From assembly GCF_041296385.1 (NCBI RefSeq), contig NW_027184084.1, positions 2,914,001-2,978,000 on the forward strand: a stretch of DNA of 64,000 bases, read 5' to 3'. Both the position numbers and the translations under genes were made by a program. The notes under the pieces were generated by a model that was not told the origin of the DNA, made no database searches, and saw only the letters and a list, made by a program, of their open reading frames with translations. Source of the DNA: Aphelocoma coerulescens (taxonomy: Eukaryota; Chordata; Aves; Passeriformes; Corvidae). Positions 1 through 11,715 of the stretch are shown here, in pieces; within the stretch, counting starts at the first letter, position 1; each line of letters begins with the position of its first letter.

Positions 1-370
1 GACTGAGAGTTGGACTTTGCTTTTCCTTCTCTGGAATTCCAGATTTTCTCCCTTTTCTACTGGACTGCTTTCAACCTCAGAGCACATCGGGAGGACTTTT
101 CATCGGGCACAGAGGGCCTGGCCCTGGGCCAAGCCCCAGCTCCGAGGAGACCAAAGGGAGGACTCTAACGCTATCCCAGGTTTTTCCTCCACAGCGAAAG
201 ATTTTACCATTTAACCTCATTTTCCTTTCCCGTGTGTTTGTTAAATAAATAGTTTTATCTTCTTCACTTTCCTTCGAGGAAAATTTATTTTTTTTCCCGA
301 ACCTGGTGGGGGAGGGGTGGTTGTGCCTTCTCTCAGAGTATATATTTCTAAATTTGGCCAAACCGGTACA
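1..370 (+). mobile_element. LTR A (ERVL-like), 3' part, cut by window start
   Basis: The sequence matches the 3' 56% of the 657-bp LTR that bounds the provirus at 47363-54032, including the AATAAA region near 245 and the terminal ACCGGTACA. It interrupts a class II pol reading frame that resumes directly at 371. The left end lies outside the window, so the target duplication cannot be confirmed. It is probably a solo LTR. Confidence 0.9.
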
Positions 371-2351
371 CCATGGACTTACCTCGGCCTGCAGATCCAT
401 GAGAGAACTATCGTACCCCAGCAACTCACCATCAGAGAGGATCCCAAAACCCTAAGGGACTTACATAGCTTGTGCAGATCCATAAATTGGATACGCCCCC
501 TACTAGGAGTCACAACAGACGACCTCACTCCCCTCTTCAACCTTCTCCATGGCAGCGGAGACTTGGACTCTCCACGTGCCCTCACGCCTGAAGCCCGAGA
601 TACCATCACCAAAGTCCAGGAAGCCCTGTCTTCACGCCAAGCCCATCGCGTCGAACCCAGCCTGCCTCTTCAGTTTGCCGTTTTGGGTAAGGCTCCCCGT
701 TTCCACTGACTGATCTTCCAATGGGACCCTAAACTCAGAGACTCTTTGCTGATACTTGAATGGGTCTTCACAAGCAATCAACCTACAAAGACATTAACCA
801 CCTTCCAAGAAGTAATGGCACATTTAATAAAAGAGGCCAGAACTCATCTCCGCTCTCTTGCAGGGTGTGAGTTCACATGCATATACTTGCCATTGACCAC
901 TGGAAATCTGAAACATTTGCTCCAGACCAATGAGAGCCTCCAGTTCGCCCTAGATAGCTACGCAGGCCAAATTTCCATCCACATGCCAAAACATAGACTT
1001 TTCTACCGTGATGCAGCTTTTAAATTGATTCCAAAATTAATCCAAAGTAGAAAACCTCTCAAAGCTCTGACCGTCTTTACCGATGGGTGTGGCTTGTCAC
1101 ATCGGTCTGTCATGACATGGAGGCAACTCAATACCCAAAAATGTGAGTCTGATATGCAAATAGTAGAGGGATCTCCACAGATTGCCAAGTTAGCAGCCGT
1201 TGTCAGAGCCTTTGAGAAGTTTAAAGACGAACCTTTTAATTTGGTCACAGATTCGGCTTATGTCGCTGGCATAGCTATGAGGGCTGAACATGCTTTTCTA
1301 AAAGAGGTCTCCAACCAAAAATTATACCAATTGGTTTCTACATTAATCCATTTAATCTCCCACAGAAAACAGCCTTACTACATTATGCATGTGAGGTTCA
1401 CACACCGACCTCCCTGGTCCCATTGCCGAAGGGAACAGGAGAGCAGATGCACTGGCCATGCCAGCAGAGACTGCAAACGTCCCTGACATCTTTGCCCAGG
1501 CAAAGTTGTCACATGCATTTTTTCACCAAAACATTCCTGCCCTCGTCAGAATGTTCAAGCTTTCAAAAGATCAAGCAAAAGCTATCATTGCAACGTGCCC
1601 GAACTGCCAGAACTACCAAATACCATCTATGGGTACCGGAGTCAACTCCCGTGGTCTGAACAGCTGCCAATTGTGGCCTTTGCCACCCTGGGAGTCCTTG
1701 AAGAAATCCAAACTGATAATGGGCCCACCTACACCTCTCGTAAGTTAGAAGATTTCTTCAACCAATGGGGGATAAAACACAAGACAGGCATACCTAGCAA
1801 TCCCACAGGACAATCCATCGTAGAAAGGACCCACCAAACCCTCAAGAGTCCTCAATCAGCAACAGAGAGAAACAGAAATCTTGTCTCCTGTTGAAAGACT
1901 CTGTAAGGCTCTCTACACCATTAACTTCCTAAATGGTACATCATCAGAGCCTGACCCCCCAATACTCTGCCACTTCTCAAATTCAACCCAAGCTAAGCTC
2001 ACAAAGAAACCACCAGTGCTGGTAAAGGACCCAGAATCACACCAGGTCTCTGGGCCTTTCCAATTGATTACCTGGGGGAGAGGCTACACCTGTGTCCAGC
2101 TACCATCCGGCCCGAAGTGGTTCCCAGGAAAAAATATAAAACCATACCTAGGCCCTACGAACTCTGCTCCCGCAAACACCAACAAGAACTCTCCTAAATC
2201 AAATACAGGACCTCCCCAAAACCAGACCAACTCTGCATGGAGACGAAGACGTTGCCGAATGCCCACCAACCAGAGAAAAGACCATCCCACCACACGGCAG
2301 CAGACAAAACAGAAAGCTGAACAAGAAGCTATGGCAAAAGTCAAGCTGTAG
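371..2351 (+). pseudogene. pol: Class II (ERVK-like) pol relic: RT end, RNase H, integrase
   Basis: Decayed retroviral polymerase. From the left it encodes the RT thumb/connection (YLGLQI near 388, SLCRSINWIRP), RNase H (VFTDG near 1075, LVTDSAYVAG near 1245) and integrase. The integrase has an HHCC-type zinc region (1450-1620), TDNGP near 1712, a VERTHQ motif near 1825 and a C-terminal WGRGY domain near 2070. It is close in layout to the minus-strand pol of provirus I at 59904. Breaks: a stop at 707-709, frame changes near 1400-1460, and an internal deletion near 1665-1680 that removes the first catalytic Asp region of integrase. It cannot encode a working polymerase. The 5' part of pol lies beyond the LTR inserted at 370. 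Confidence 0.88.
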
Positions 2352-2778
2352 GCCAGACACAGCCTGAAAAAAACTGATCCTTAGTTTATATGTTATCACC
2401 CCTTTTTACCCCAAAATATCCCCTTCCCTCAACCCTTGTCAACCTCCTTAAACCCCAAAACCTCCCCTCTCACCACAAAGCTAACAAATCTCGCTTATAT
2501 TCCCTCTCAGAAGCCCCATCCCTATCCAAAGATGAAATGTATCTAGGCTGATGCTGTCCTCACCGCTGCCTCGATGACCTAAAAGTAGATAAGAGCCTAG
2601 ACTGGGTCAATGACCTTTTTGGACGATGGGGAATAATGGGACGGATTGCATCTTTGATTAAGGGAGCTTTGTGGGTATTCATTGTAATTATTATTGTGTT
2701 ACTTATGTTCTCTTGCCTCCTACGTTGCTGCAGAAAGGCTGCCGGGAATGCCTTTTTAATAAATACAGAAGGGGGAGT
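2352..2778 (+). pseudogene. env: Env remnant: transmembrane tail only
   Basis: After pol ends there is about 200 bp without a recognisable frame. From about 2617 comes a short frame with a strongly hydrophobic membrane span (WVFIVIIIVLLMF at about 2669-2709), then Cys-rich and basic residues and a short cytoplasmic tail. The rest of env (surface unit, most of the transmembrane subunit) is missing. The tail ends at a purine-rich stretch (polypurine tract, about 2768-2778) directly before the LTR. Proviruses I (59515-59760) and J (58545-58641) show the same loss of env with the tail kept. Confidence 0.75.
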
Positions 2779-3192
2779 TGTGGGGTATGCCCAGCCACTG
2801 CCCTGGAGGGATGTCTGCTGAGATAAGGAGATTGAGCAATCTCCCAGCAGGACTCCCTGGGAAGGCAGCTAACTTTTCAGTTACTGCGAGGAAAAGACAG
2901 ACCCAGAATCCTCTGGGAGACCCTATGCAGATCCTTTGTAACCCATTGGCCTTTACCCTCTGATACCCACTCCCTGTATCCCTATAAGAGCTAGCCCCCT
3001 GCCCCTGCGAGGGCAGAGAGGGCTCGTCCCTAGCTTCCCCTTCGCAGGAGTATGGACCAACAATAAAGCTACTTCGTGTGGAACCAGATACACAAGCCTC
3101 TCGTCTCTCTCTGGTCTGGCCTGGAGGCTGCCCTGCAGAGCTGAGCTGAAATCACGAGCTGATAATCACTAAAGAGCTGACAGTCTCAGCAC
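2779..3192 (+). mobile_element. 3' LTR of the class II pol relic
   Basis: Begins TGTGGGGTATG right after the polypurine tract and contains AATAAA at 3062-3067. The 3' boundary at about 3192 (...GTCTCAGCA) is a guess from the TG...CA rule; no second copy in the window fixes it. Confidence 0.6.
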
Positions 3193-3790
3193 GGGCCCTC
3201 CTGGCTAGCAGCTGAGGGAAGACACCAGGCCTCAGGAAGGCGATTCCTTTCGGGACCATCTCTCTGGACCGGTCACCTCTTCCTCGGTCAGAGCTACTGA
3301 CCCCTCACCAGCTGTAATACAGCATGGGCTCTTCTTTCCACAGGTCTGTAGGTCCCTGCCAGGAGCTTGCTCCAGCACCAGTTTTCCACAGGTTCACAGC
3401 CCTCTCTCGGGCATTCACATGCTCTGCTGTGGGTCTCCTCCTCGGGCTGCAGGTGGATCACTGTATCCCTGTAAACCTCCGTGGGCTGCAGGGGGACAGC
3501 CTGCTTCACCATGATCTTCCCCATGGACTGCAGGGGAACCTCAGCTCTGGCACCTGGAGCACGTCCTGCCCCTCCTCCACAGATCTTGGTGTCTGCATAG
3601 TTGTTCCTCTCACATATTCTCACTCCTCTCTTCTCTGAGGGCAATTACATCTGCGCAATAACTTTTTTCCTTCTTAAATATGTTATCACAGAAGCGTTAT
3701 CACCATTTCTGATTGGCCCAGCCTTAGCCAGCAGCACATCCATCCTTGAGCCACCTGGAATTGGCTCTGACAGACATGGAGGAAGCTTCT
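3193..3790 (-). mobile_element. LTR fragment, T/C-like family
   Basis: The part after about 3290 resembles 47100-47340 and 54040-54340 (LTR T) and more distantly LTR C, sharing the block around TTAAATATGTTATCACAGAGGCG (here near 3676). Orientation is set by analogy with those copies. The first 100 bp is unassigned. No ends or target duplication were found. Confidence 0.55.
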
Positions 3791-4030
3791 AGCAGCTTCT
3801 CACAGAAGCCACCCCTGTAGCCCCCCTGCTACCAAAGCCTTACCATGAAAACCCAATACAGGAGCCCTGAACTGGACACAGTACTCCAGATGTGGCCTCA
3901 CCAGGGTTGAGTAGAGAGGCAGGATCACCTCCCTCAATCTGCTGGCAATGCTCTTCCTAATGCACTCCAGGATACCATTGGCTTTCTTGGCTACAAAGAT
4001 AGATTGCTTGAGAAATTTTGTCCCTAGAAG
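3791..4030 (-). mobile_element. CR1 LINE fragment
   Basis: The minus strand encodes the familiar CR1 ORF2 C-terminal segment ([16 protein letters not shown], then [12 protein letters not shown]). It is truncated at both ends and has no intact frame. Confidence 0.85.
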
Positions 4031-4637
4031 CCAATTATAATTCTGTAACATGTAGTCCTTCAACTACAAGAAAGATGGGAAGAGATGTTTTGCAAGGGTA
4101 TGTGTGAGAGACTGGAAGGATTGCCGGCTTGAAACACTTTGGGCACGTGTGTGGAGGAAGGGGCAGGTTGGGCCTTGCAGTGGTGAGGTGATGTCCTGCT
4201 CTGCACACCCCACCCTCTATGGCCTGTAGCCCAGCCCCATAGTGGCGACCAATCACTGGTACACTGGTGGCAATGATCCACATCCCGCCCCTGGAGCCCA
4301 AATTTAGCCCTAGAGTGGCCAGATGACCAAAAGTCCCACCCAGGGGAAGGGCCCAGGAAGCCAAAGGGTACTTAAGGTAGAACATGAGGTAAGCACGTCA
4401 TGACCCTACCTCCCCTTGGAATTTCTATCAGCTGAGACAACACTGGAACCCAGGAGTGGTAGCTATATTTGTTCTTTTCTATATCTTTTCTCTCTTTCTT
4501 TCTTCTCCTTTTTCTAATTCCTTCTTCTTGGAGTTTTGAGAACCTTAAAATTGGATGAGCTTGAAGCTTGCTAAGTCGAATGGGCTAAGTTAATGCTTTT
4601 TGAAATGCCTTATGGTGATTGAGTGCTGCCCTAAACT
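4031..4637. other. Unassigned, possible LTR G upstream part
   Basis: No gene seen. It lies immediately 5' of a segment shared with the 3' LTR of element G (35721-35877), so it may be U3/R of a 5' LTR G. However, I could not align it to 33806-34587, the supposed matching part. Confidence 0.35.
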
Positions 4638-4830
4638 TTTATCACAAAGTTCTCTGATTTTCTGAAGTTGCCAGTAAAGTTTTTGTGTTGTTTTGACCTC
4701 TTGAGAATATCTTGTTGCTATTTTTCCCGTGCGTCTAACTCAAAGTACATGGGAAAACCTGTAAGCCCTTTTAAGAGGCTTGTTGAGTGAATTTTTGGGG
4801 CCTTACATTTTAATTGGTGCAGCCAGCAGA
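4638..4830 (+). mobile_element. LTR G 3' end plus primer-binding region
   Basis: 4638-4807 matches 35721-35877 nearly base for base and ends GGGGCCTTACA. A primer-site-like TGGTGCAGCCAGCAGA begins at 4815. The leader is cut at 4831 by an LTR F in reverse orientation; the leader resumes far away at 32081-32086, after LTR F and all that is nested in it. Confidence 0.65.
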
Positions 4831-5099
4831 TGTCCTGGTTTAAAGAACGGGTGTCTGCCAAGGAAAGCAGGAACCTCCCTTGGAATGGAAAATGTGACCC
4901 CCTTCCCTCCAAATTATTATAACTTTGAAATTACAGGGCTTTCAGGCAAAGATATGGGAAAAGGAATAACAGTTCTTTACTAGTATATATGTGTATATAT
5001 ATATATAAAACAAGACAAACAACAATGATGGCAGCAACAACAAGCAAAACCAGAAACCCAATAACAAGCCTTCTCTCTCGGCTGTCAAGCACTTTCCCC
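4831..5099 (-). mobile_element. LTR F, left half (split by K1)
   Basis: Reverse complement of the 3' end of the LTR F copies at 34588-35720 and 37457-38521 (TGTCCTGGTTTAAAG here). It stops at 5099 where provirus K1 begins; the other half is 31117-32080. Flanking pentamers GCAGA (4826-4830) and GCAGG (32081-32085) look like a 5-bp target duplication with one mismatch. Confidence 0.8.
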
Positions 5100-5443
5100 T
5101 GTGGATACAATATTGCTGCTAGCAAGAATTTTCTTGCTTCTTTCTAAGCCCATGGGATACTTTTCTCTCTCACGAAGAGATTAGCAGAAGTTCTATAAAC
5201 TATGAACACCTGCGACCTTGTAGAACTATGTTTATAGTATAGTAGAAAAATATTTTGACAATGGATGTTTAGGATTTTGAGCCAATCCACCCAGGGGGTG
5301 GCTGATCCTTTGTCCAATTAGACTATGAAGAAAAAAAGTCTATAAAAGAGTTTGTAAAATAATTAAATAAATCAATCTTGCTGCACACTTCCTGCCTGTT
5401 GGATCTTGTCTCCTCCTCCCTATGGCTGTGGGATACAGTAATG
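5100..5443 (+). mobile_element. K1 5' LTR (LTR B, subtype 1)
   Basis: TGTGGATAC... to ...CAGTAATG, 344 bp, with a TATAAAAGAG-type promoter element near 5340 and AATAAATCAATC near 5365. It pairs with 30769-31116, not with the longer subtype-2 LTRs at 10618, 21417, 40712 and 42840. Confidence 0.9.
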
Positions 5444-5552
5444 TTTGGTGCATGCCAACGTGATCTGCACGCTGCGATGTGTCCTGCGCGCTGCGAGCTA
5501 AGCCGAATTTCTCTAGAGGTACACTGTTCCCCTTCCCCCCCCCCGGACCAGG
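5444..5552 (+). other. K1 primer-binding site and leader
   Basis: Starts TTTGGTGCATGCCAACGTGATC. The TGGTG....ACGTGAT pattern resembles the tRNA-Trp primer site used by avian alpharetroviruses, with mismatches. The same leader follows the K2 5' LTR at 22454 (TGGTGCTGCCCGAAGTGAT). Confidence 0.65.
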
Positions 5553-6292
5553 ATGTCCAACGGTACTGAAAAAATGGCGAACAGCAGTTTAAAAACTGAT
5601 GCTGTGCTAACGATCTGGAAAGGTGTTTTCAGTATAATTCACACCTCCATTCCTGAAAATTCACTTTGTGAGTTATTAGACTGGGATGCCCTGCATGGCA
5701 TTTCCCTGGACAGAGACACCGCCCTGGATTTTGGGCTGTGGCAGGAGATACCCTGTGCTATCTGGTATGACCTTCCATCTGGGGATCCATCAGTGTTAGA
5801 ATTATTACACACTTGGCAATTTTTATTTAACCTGATGATAGACCTTGACTGTGGCAGCAGAGCTGGCTTGCCTGTTTCGGTGGCAAGTGACGGAGAGATG
5901 TCCGAAGGAGAGAGATCTGAAAAATCCGCCCCGGCTCCACGGGCGGAGAATGCCCTGGAGCCTGCACCGGGTCGCCCTGCCCTGCCGCTGGACCCCACGC
6001 CACCCGAGGACCCCGCGCCAGCAGAGCAATTGGTAGTGGTGTCGGGGCAGCAGGAGAGCGCTCAGCCCGCCTTGCCATTCGGCTCAGTGGCGGCCACCAC
6101 TTTTCCGAGGCTGAGGCTGGGGGTGTCACATCCTGGACCCCCATGGCAGCTCCTAGCCGGGCTATGCAAGCGCCTGCCATCCTGAGGATACCAGGATGGA
6201 CCTTTTTGGCCCCCTCAGCAGTGCCGGATGGTGCTGTGGAAAAGCAGAATCGAGCGATTGACCTTCTAATACAGCATCTGCCTTTGCTGACA
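5553..6292 (+). pseudogene. gag: K1 gag, N-terminal part (matrix and proline-rich region)
   Basis: Starts at ATG 5553 (a second ATG at 5574 aligns with the start kept in K2). The first frame runs to a stop at 6183-6185. It encodes a Trp-rich matrix-like N-terminus, then an acidic and Ala/Pro-rich region (residues about 110-200) typical of the linker before capsid in class II Gag. It is cut at 6292 by the LTR of provirus D. The rest of this gag is now on the minus strand, ending at 16586. The last bases GACA (6289-6292) pair with GGCA (minus strand, 16583-16586) as an imperfect 4-bp target duplication. It has frameshifts and is non-functional. Confidence 0.82.
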
Positions 6293-8083
6293 TGATGCCT
6301 TAAGAGGCTTCCTAGACACAGAGGCTGGACAGGAGTAAAAGAATAAAATAGGTATTTATTTGAAAGGCCTTGTCACGGGTTGGGTTTGTAACCAGGCAGA
6401 AACACCAATTTAGTGTAGTGGTTTGGTCTAAAATACTCATTACTGTTTATCTTCTGTGAGATAAGAATTAGGAGAAATGCAAAGCAGGCACCAACTTGAA
6501 AGAATATAAAGAAGTTTATTAACAGACCTAAAAGAAGGAAAGAAAGAAAAAAAAATTATACCACCTTCAAAACTCTCCTCCTCCCCCCACCTTCCTCCCT
6601 TCTCCCACTGACAATGTAAAGACAACCCTTAAGGTGTTCAGTCTGTTTACCACTTCCATAATAACCTTGTTCAGTCCATTTAGAAAGAGAAGTCTCTTTT
6701 TGCTCGTGCTATGAAAACAGAATCACACCAAGACAGCCACCCACTTCCAAATATTGTTCAGTCCATTTAGGAAGAGGAGTCTCTCTGCTTGCGATGTGAG
6801 TCCCTTCCCCCGACTTGCAGCTTTTCCCGCAACTGCTTTTGAGGGTCCACTCTTGAACTCTTTTGGGGTACAATTTTAAGGTTGAGCCCTTCAGAAACAA
6901 AAACAGAGGCCCTTCTCCTTCCCTGAGAGCAAAGGGTCTTCCTCATCTTCATCTTTAAGACTATCTCTGGGAGCATCTCTAGGAATTGAGGTTTTCTCCT
7001 TTTCCATTTGGAGCAAAAGTCCTCATCTGGTTCATCTGGTTCATCTCTCTCTGTCTAAACTTCTCATGAAATTACAGCTGTATCAGCATCTGCTTATTGC
7101 TTACGAGTTGAACACTCCACCCCCCATATCTCCATGAAATTACAACGGGATACTCTGATATATCATAGCTTCACAACAGAATTTCAGCTTCAAGCATCTC
7201 CTCTCTCTCTTCCCTCAGGTTTTCAGCTCTTCACAGCAATAAAAGGGTTAATCTCACCTCGGCCTTGCAGCTGTGTGGCTTATTGCTGTTGGTCACCTGA
7301 CCTCTGCCGGACAGAGGTGCCGCTTTGCTGAAATCTTGGCCGCAGTGGAGAGAGGGGGTTCCGAGCCGCTCTGGCCGCCCACGGCAAGGGAGTGGGGGGG
7401 GGTTCCACGGCTGGAACAGGCCCATCTCTCCAGGCTGGCCGTGGCCTGGCCTGGCCTGGCCCAAGCAGGGCCTGGCCAGGCCTGCTGGCCCCCGCACGGG
7501 GCCTGCAGCCACCTGTCCCAGCGCCGGAAACGAGAGAGAGCTTGGGGGGGGAGTTTGTCTATTCTTAAATGTGTATCACAGAGGCGGTCACAACTTTAAG
7601 TGGCTTAAAGAATTGTCCATATTCAAACTGGCCAGCTGATTGGTTCTATCAGGTCCCAGAGGAAGCTGTAAGCACCCCTCAGCAAGGACATCCCTTCCGG
7701 GACTATCCTTGCTAACCTATGACAGGCCTTCAAAGGTACACCCTGGGAGCCACAGGCCATTGCCAAAATGGACCCCGAGATGGACGACAGGTCACAAGTT
7801 CTTCACACCTTTATAGGTTTGGTTCATTTGCATATCAGGGTTAATTCTCCAAATAAAGCTTCAGTTCAATGATGTCCCCTCCACTTGCCCCCCTTAGAAG
7901 CTCTTTGTATTATACTTTTTGAGCCTAGGACGGTCTGGGCGACCTTGGAGAGCAGGCCGGGAGATGCTTTGTTATGTCTACCTAGTACAAGTGAGCAGAA
8001 ATTAGCAAGCTACGAGAAACCTCAGAGTTACACTCTAAGCAGTACAGAATCAGGAAAATATAAAAGTTAAAACCTAGGCATCA
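6293..8083 (-). mobile_element. Provirus D 3' LTR, interrupted by LTR C
   Basis: Reverse complement of the LTR at 16587-17023: both have TGATGCCTAGG... at the start and ...AAGGCATCA at the end. The true LTR is 6293-6370 plus 7725-8083 (about 432 bp). A purine-rich tract precedes it on the minus strand at 8084-8097. Confidence 0.9.
6371..7724 (-). mobile_element. Solo LTR C inserted in LTR D
   Basis: 1354 bp, TGTCACGGG...ATGACA on the plus strand, flanked by the 5-bp duplication GGCCT (6366-6370 and 7725-7729). The intact LTR D at 16587 confirms the empty site. The same family occurs in the opposite orientation at 29091-30446. The reverse-strand AATAAA lies near 6521. Confidence 0.9.
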
Positions 8084-8490
8084 TTTTCTCCCTTTAGAGG
8101 CTTGACAAGGCCTCTACCTTGTCTAGACTCTATTTTAAATATTTTAATATCCACTAATAATATGTGTCTAACAGCAGTATGTATCTATAAACAAGAATTA
8201 TGATTACAATCATTGTAAACAATCTGTGATCTAGGGTCAGTTTGGTAACCATGAAACCAGGGTGTGGAAGATACAATCAACTTTGAATGTTATCCAATGC
8301 AGAATCTAAGTTAATTCTCAAATTGTAAACAAATTTTGTTGATCTTTCCACTTCAGTTAAAATTTCAATTATTAATTTTGTATCCAAATGAATGTCTTTG
8401 AATATACTCTGGACTAGAATCACATGCAAAATTTGGTTCCAAACCTGAGTCAGGGTTACCAACTGCGTAAATAATAAGCACAGGAAAAAT
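8084..8490. other. Provirus D pol-to-LTR gap; env missing
   Basis: Between the end of pol and the LTR a gammaretrovirus would carry env (about 1.5-2 kb). Only about 400 AT-rich bp remain. A 61-codon minus-strand frame (8277-8462) is not recognisable; it may be an env scrap. Confidence 0.5.
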
Positions 8491-10617
8491 CATTTAAACT
8501 ACATCATCTTCGTTTGTATCAGTCTCTGTTTTCTCAGTTGTTTCAGGAGCAGAAGCCTTCTTAACTCTGGAGTAGTGAATCCAGGGTCCTTTGTCAGAAA
8601 CTTTGACTGCGGTGAGGGTGGTCAGCAAAATCTGGAATGGTCCTCTCCACTTGGCCTGTAGAGGGTCACTGTCCCACAGCTTAACATAGACCTATTCTCC
8701 AGGCTGGAAGGGATGTGCAGGAGTGTCCAGTCCTATGCGTCTGGATAACACGATGTAATTCTGGATCTTCTGCAAAGTAGAACCTAAAGCCATTAGATAT
8801 CTTTGCAAATCAAGTTTTCCCCCTATGTGAATTTCACCTGGAACATGTGGAATTTGATATGGCCTGCCATACAATATTTCATAGGGACTGATGTTATTCC
8901 TTCGCCTTGGTTGTATACGGATCCTCAGCAAAGCTATAGGCAAGGCCTGAACCCATGTCATGGATGTGTCTTGACAAATTTTGCTAATTTGTGCCTTAAG
9001 GGTCCCATTCATGCGTTCCACTTTACCGCTTGCTTGGGGTCTGTAAGGTGTGTGCAGATCCCAAGCAATTCCCAAAAATCCAGCTAACTTCTTGAATCAC
9101 ATTTGCATCAAAATGTGGTCCCCTATCTGAGGACATACCCAAAGGAACCCCAAACCTTGGTATTATATGATTAAGCAAAACTTTCACAACCTCCTTGGCT
9201 GTGTTAGTGCAGCAGGGGTAAGCTTCAGGCCATCCACTGAAGGTGTCAACCAATACCAGTATGTACCTGTATCCTTCTTTGCATGGTAACTCAGCAAAGT
9301 CTATTTGCCAGTAATCTCCAGGAAGTTCCCCTGCCTTTGTTACTCCTAAGACAACTCTTTTCCTAGTATCAGGATTGTTTTTGCAGCAGATTTCACACCT
9401 GCTCACTACTGATTGTACAATATCTGCCATTCCCTTTCCTATTACTACCTTCTTTAGATGTTTCAGAAGATTTTCAACCCTGAAATGTGTGCTTTCATGT
9501 TCTCTTCGAGCTAGCTCTCGAAGGATTAGAGGTGGGACTACAACCTGATTTGCAGGTGTAACAGCCCATCCATTTTCTGTGATCTCAGCCTTAAGAAACT
9601 TAATTAACTTGTGGTCTGCCCTGATCATAGTTTGGGGTGAACCCTGGCAAGTCAATCTTTTTTGTGGAATTACTTCAAGAATACCTTTTTCTGCAGCCCT
9701 TTTTGCTGTTTCATCAGCAAAGCGATTTCCCAATTCTGGAGTGGTTTTCCCTTTCTGATGACCCCTACAATGCATGACAGCTACTTCTGTGGGTCTTTTG
9801 ATGTTCTCTAAGAGGGCAAGGATTTGTTCAGCGTGTTTGACCTGGTTACCTTGAGCGCTCAACAGTCATCTCTCCTTCCAGATGGCTCCATGGGCGTGGA
9901 CAACACTAAATGCATATTTAGAGTCAGTCCATATGTTTACCTTCTTTCCTTCACTCAGGCATAGGGCCCTCGTTAATGCAATCAGTTCAGCTTTCTGCGA
10001 TGACACATCTGCTGATAGGGCCTTCTCCTCAATCACTTTATCCTGGGTTGTTACTGCATAACCTGTCATTCATTTACCATTTCTCATGAAGCTGCTCCTG
10101 TCTGTAAACAGCTCCCAGTCTGGATTTTCTAGGGGCACGTCCTTCAGGTCTGGTCTGCTGGAATAGACCTCCTCGATTGTCTGCAAACAGTCATGCTCAG
10201 GCACATCGTCAGTTAAGGTAGAGGACAGAAACATGTCAGGGTTAACAACAGAAGTTGTTTTCAGGGTAACATCATCCTGTTCCAACAGCAGTGACTGATA
10301 TCTAAGCATCCAATTGCTGGGCAGCCAATGTCCTCCTTTCTGTTCCAGTACTGCTGCTCCTTCATGTGGCACATACACTACAATGTGTTCTCCAAGGGTG
10401 AGTTTCCAGGCCGCTTGAATCAGGATGACAGCAGCCGCCACGGCCTTCAAACACCCAGGCCACCCTTGGCTAACATTGTCTAACTGTTTGGAAAAGTAGG
10501 CCACAGCCCTCTGTTGGCTTCCAAGGGGCTGTGCTAATACTCCGAGTGCCACATTCAGTCTCTCGTGTAAAAAGTTCAAAAGGCTTAGTCAAGTCTGGTA
10601 AGCCCAGTGCTGGAGCT
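8491..10617 (-). pseudogene. pol: Provirus D pol, C-terminal half: RT connection, RNase H, integrase
   Basis: Gammaretrovirus-like polymerase on the minus strand. From 10605 down: end of RT (FLHERLNVALGVL, AYFSKQLD), RNase H (ELFTDRSSF near 10100, NIWTDSKYAF near 9920, RGHQKG near 9770), integrase zinc region (ESTHF near 9500, CEICCKNN near 9390), catalytic core (WQIDFAELP near 9300, SSDRGPHF near 9125, a Glu-containing GKVERMNGT near 9020) and the C-terminal GPFQILL domain near 8630. Several stops and frameshifts split it (10070, 9865, near 9050), so it is not functional. It is cut at 10617 by the K2 3' LTR; the N-terminal half of the same gene is at 20011-21416, plus strand. AGCTCC is present at both cut ends as a 6-bp duplication. 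Confidence 0.88.
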
Positions 10618-10990
10618 TATTACCGCAGGCCAGGTCCTAGGGTATATCACCATGTCCCGCAGCCATAGGGAGGAGGAGGAGACAAGATCCAGCAGGCAGG
10701 AATTGTGCAGCAAGATTGATTTATTTAATTATTTTACAAACTCTTTTATAGACTTTTTTCTTCATAGTCTAATTGAACAAAGGACCAGCCACCCCTTGGG
10801 GGTGATTGGCTAAAATCCTAAAACATCCATTGTCAAAATATTTTTCTAATATGCTATAAACAAGACTTCTCAAGGCTGCAGGTGTTTGGTTGTTTACATA
10901 CTCTGCTACCTCTTCTGTGAGAGAGAAAAGTCTCTCACGGACTTAGAAAATAGCAAGAAAATCCTTGCTAGCAGCATTTTTGTATCTACA
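10618..10990 (-). mobile_element. K2 3' LTR (LTR B, subtype 2)
   Basis: 373 bp, plus strand TATTACCGCAGG...TATCTACA. It shares the subtype-2 sequence (AATGCTGCTAGCAAGGATTTTC, AATGTAAACAACCAA-type segment, ...CCTGCGGTAATA) with 21417-22453. It is followed on the minus strand, upstream, by the polypurine tract AAAAAGGGGGAAT. The flank GGAGCT (10612-10617) is the reverse complement of AGCTCC at 21411-21416. Confidence 0.9.
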
Positions 10991-11715
10991 ATTCCCCCTT
11001 TTTATTTGATAACAACTCTACTATTAATTCCAAACAGAAATTTACATCAGTTATTAATTCTAAATATGTCCTTAAGGTTTTAACTATCTGACTCCATAAC
11101 AAGAAATTTAAAGTTCAGTCTCTGCTTGTAGAAAGACCATCCCAGTCTCTGCTTGTGGAAGGACCATCTGCCTGATGGTTGACATCTTGGTCAACATCAG
11201 AAGAGTCATTAGGCTGATGCTCTACATTCTGGTCGCCATTTGGATGATTGGCCTTCTGGTCATCATTCAGAGGTTGCCTGTTCTGCCTCTGGTGCCATAG
11301 GTCAGGGCGAACACATTTTGAAGGTAGCCACCGTACCCCAGTATCTGTTGAAATGCAAGCATACCCACAACCCCAAACGATAAGCTCATGCGGGCCTTCC
11401 CACAGGATAGTGAGTAAATTCCGTACCCAGACTTTGCCCAGGCAGTTGTGTCTCGCCTGAAGACTGCAATGAAAGAAAATGATTCAGAATAACAGGATTA
11501 TTTGAATTTTGTGGGACTGTAAGGTGATTAATTGTATACAAAGCTTTTTCTAGCCAGCTTCAGTAACCAAATTCAAAGCTTTCTGCGACAATTGTTGAAA
11601 AACCATGGTAACAGCCCTTAATTCAACTAACTGAGCAGAGCCTGACTCGGATTGGTGTGTTAGTCAACCACCGCAAAGGCAGTGTAGGATACTGTGCGCC
11701 CTTATGCACAGTGAC
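10991..11715 (-). pseudogene. pol: K2/K1 pol remnant: RNase H scrap joined to integrase C-terminus
   Basis: On the minus strand a short RNase H piece (SAQLVELRAVTMVF, ALNLVTEA near 11600) is followed directly by the integrase tail (YTINHLTVPQN near 11530, ILWEGPHELIVWG near 11400, LPSKCV near 11330). An unusual polar Asn/Asp/Gln-rich repeat tail follows (DDQ, NHPNGDQN, 11140-11290) before the polypurine tract. All of RT and the integrase core are missing. The same deletion is present in the other arm at 28697-30768, so it predates the pair or was copied between them. No env lies between pol and the LTR. Confidence 0.8.

Noticed and set aside
371..375. CCATG after the first LTR A matching the duplication of the provirus at 47363
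   Set aside because: The left flank is outside the window, and CCATGG here is simply where pol resumes, so the match may be chance.
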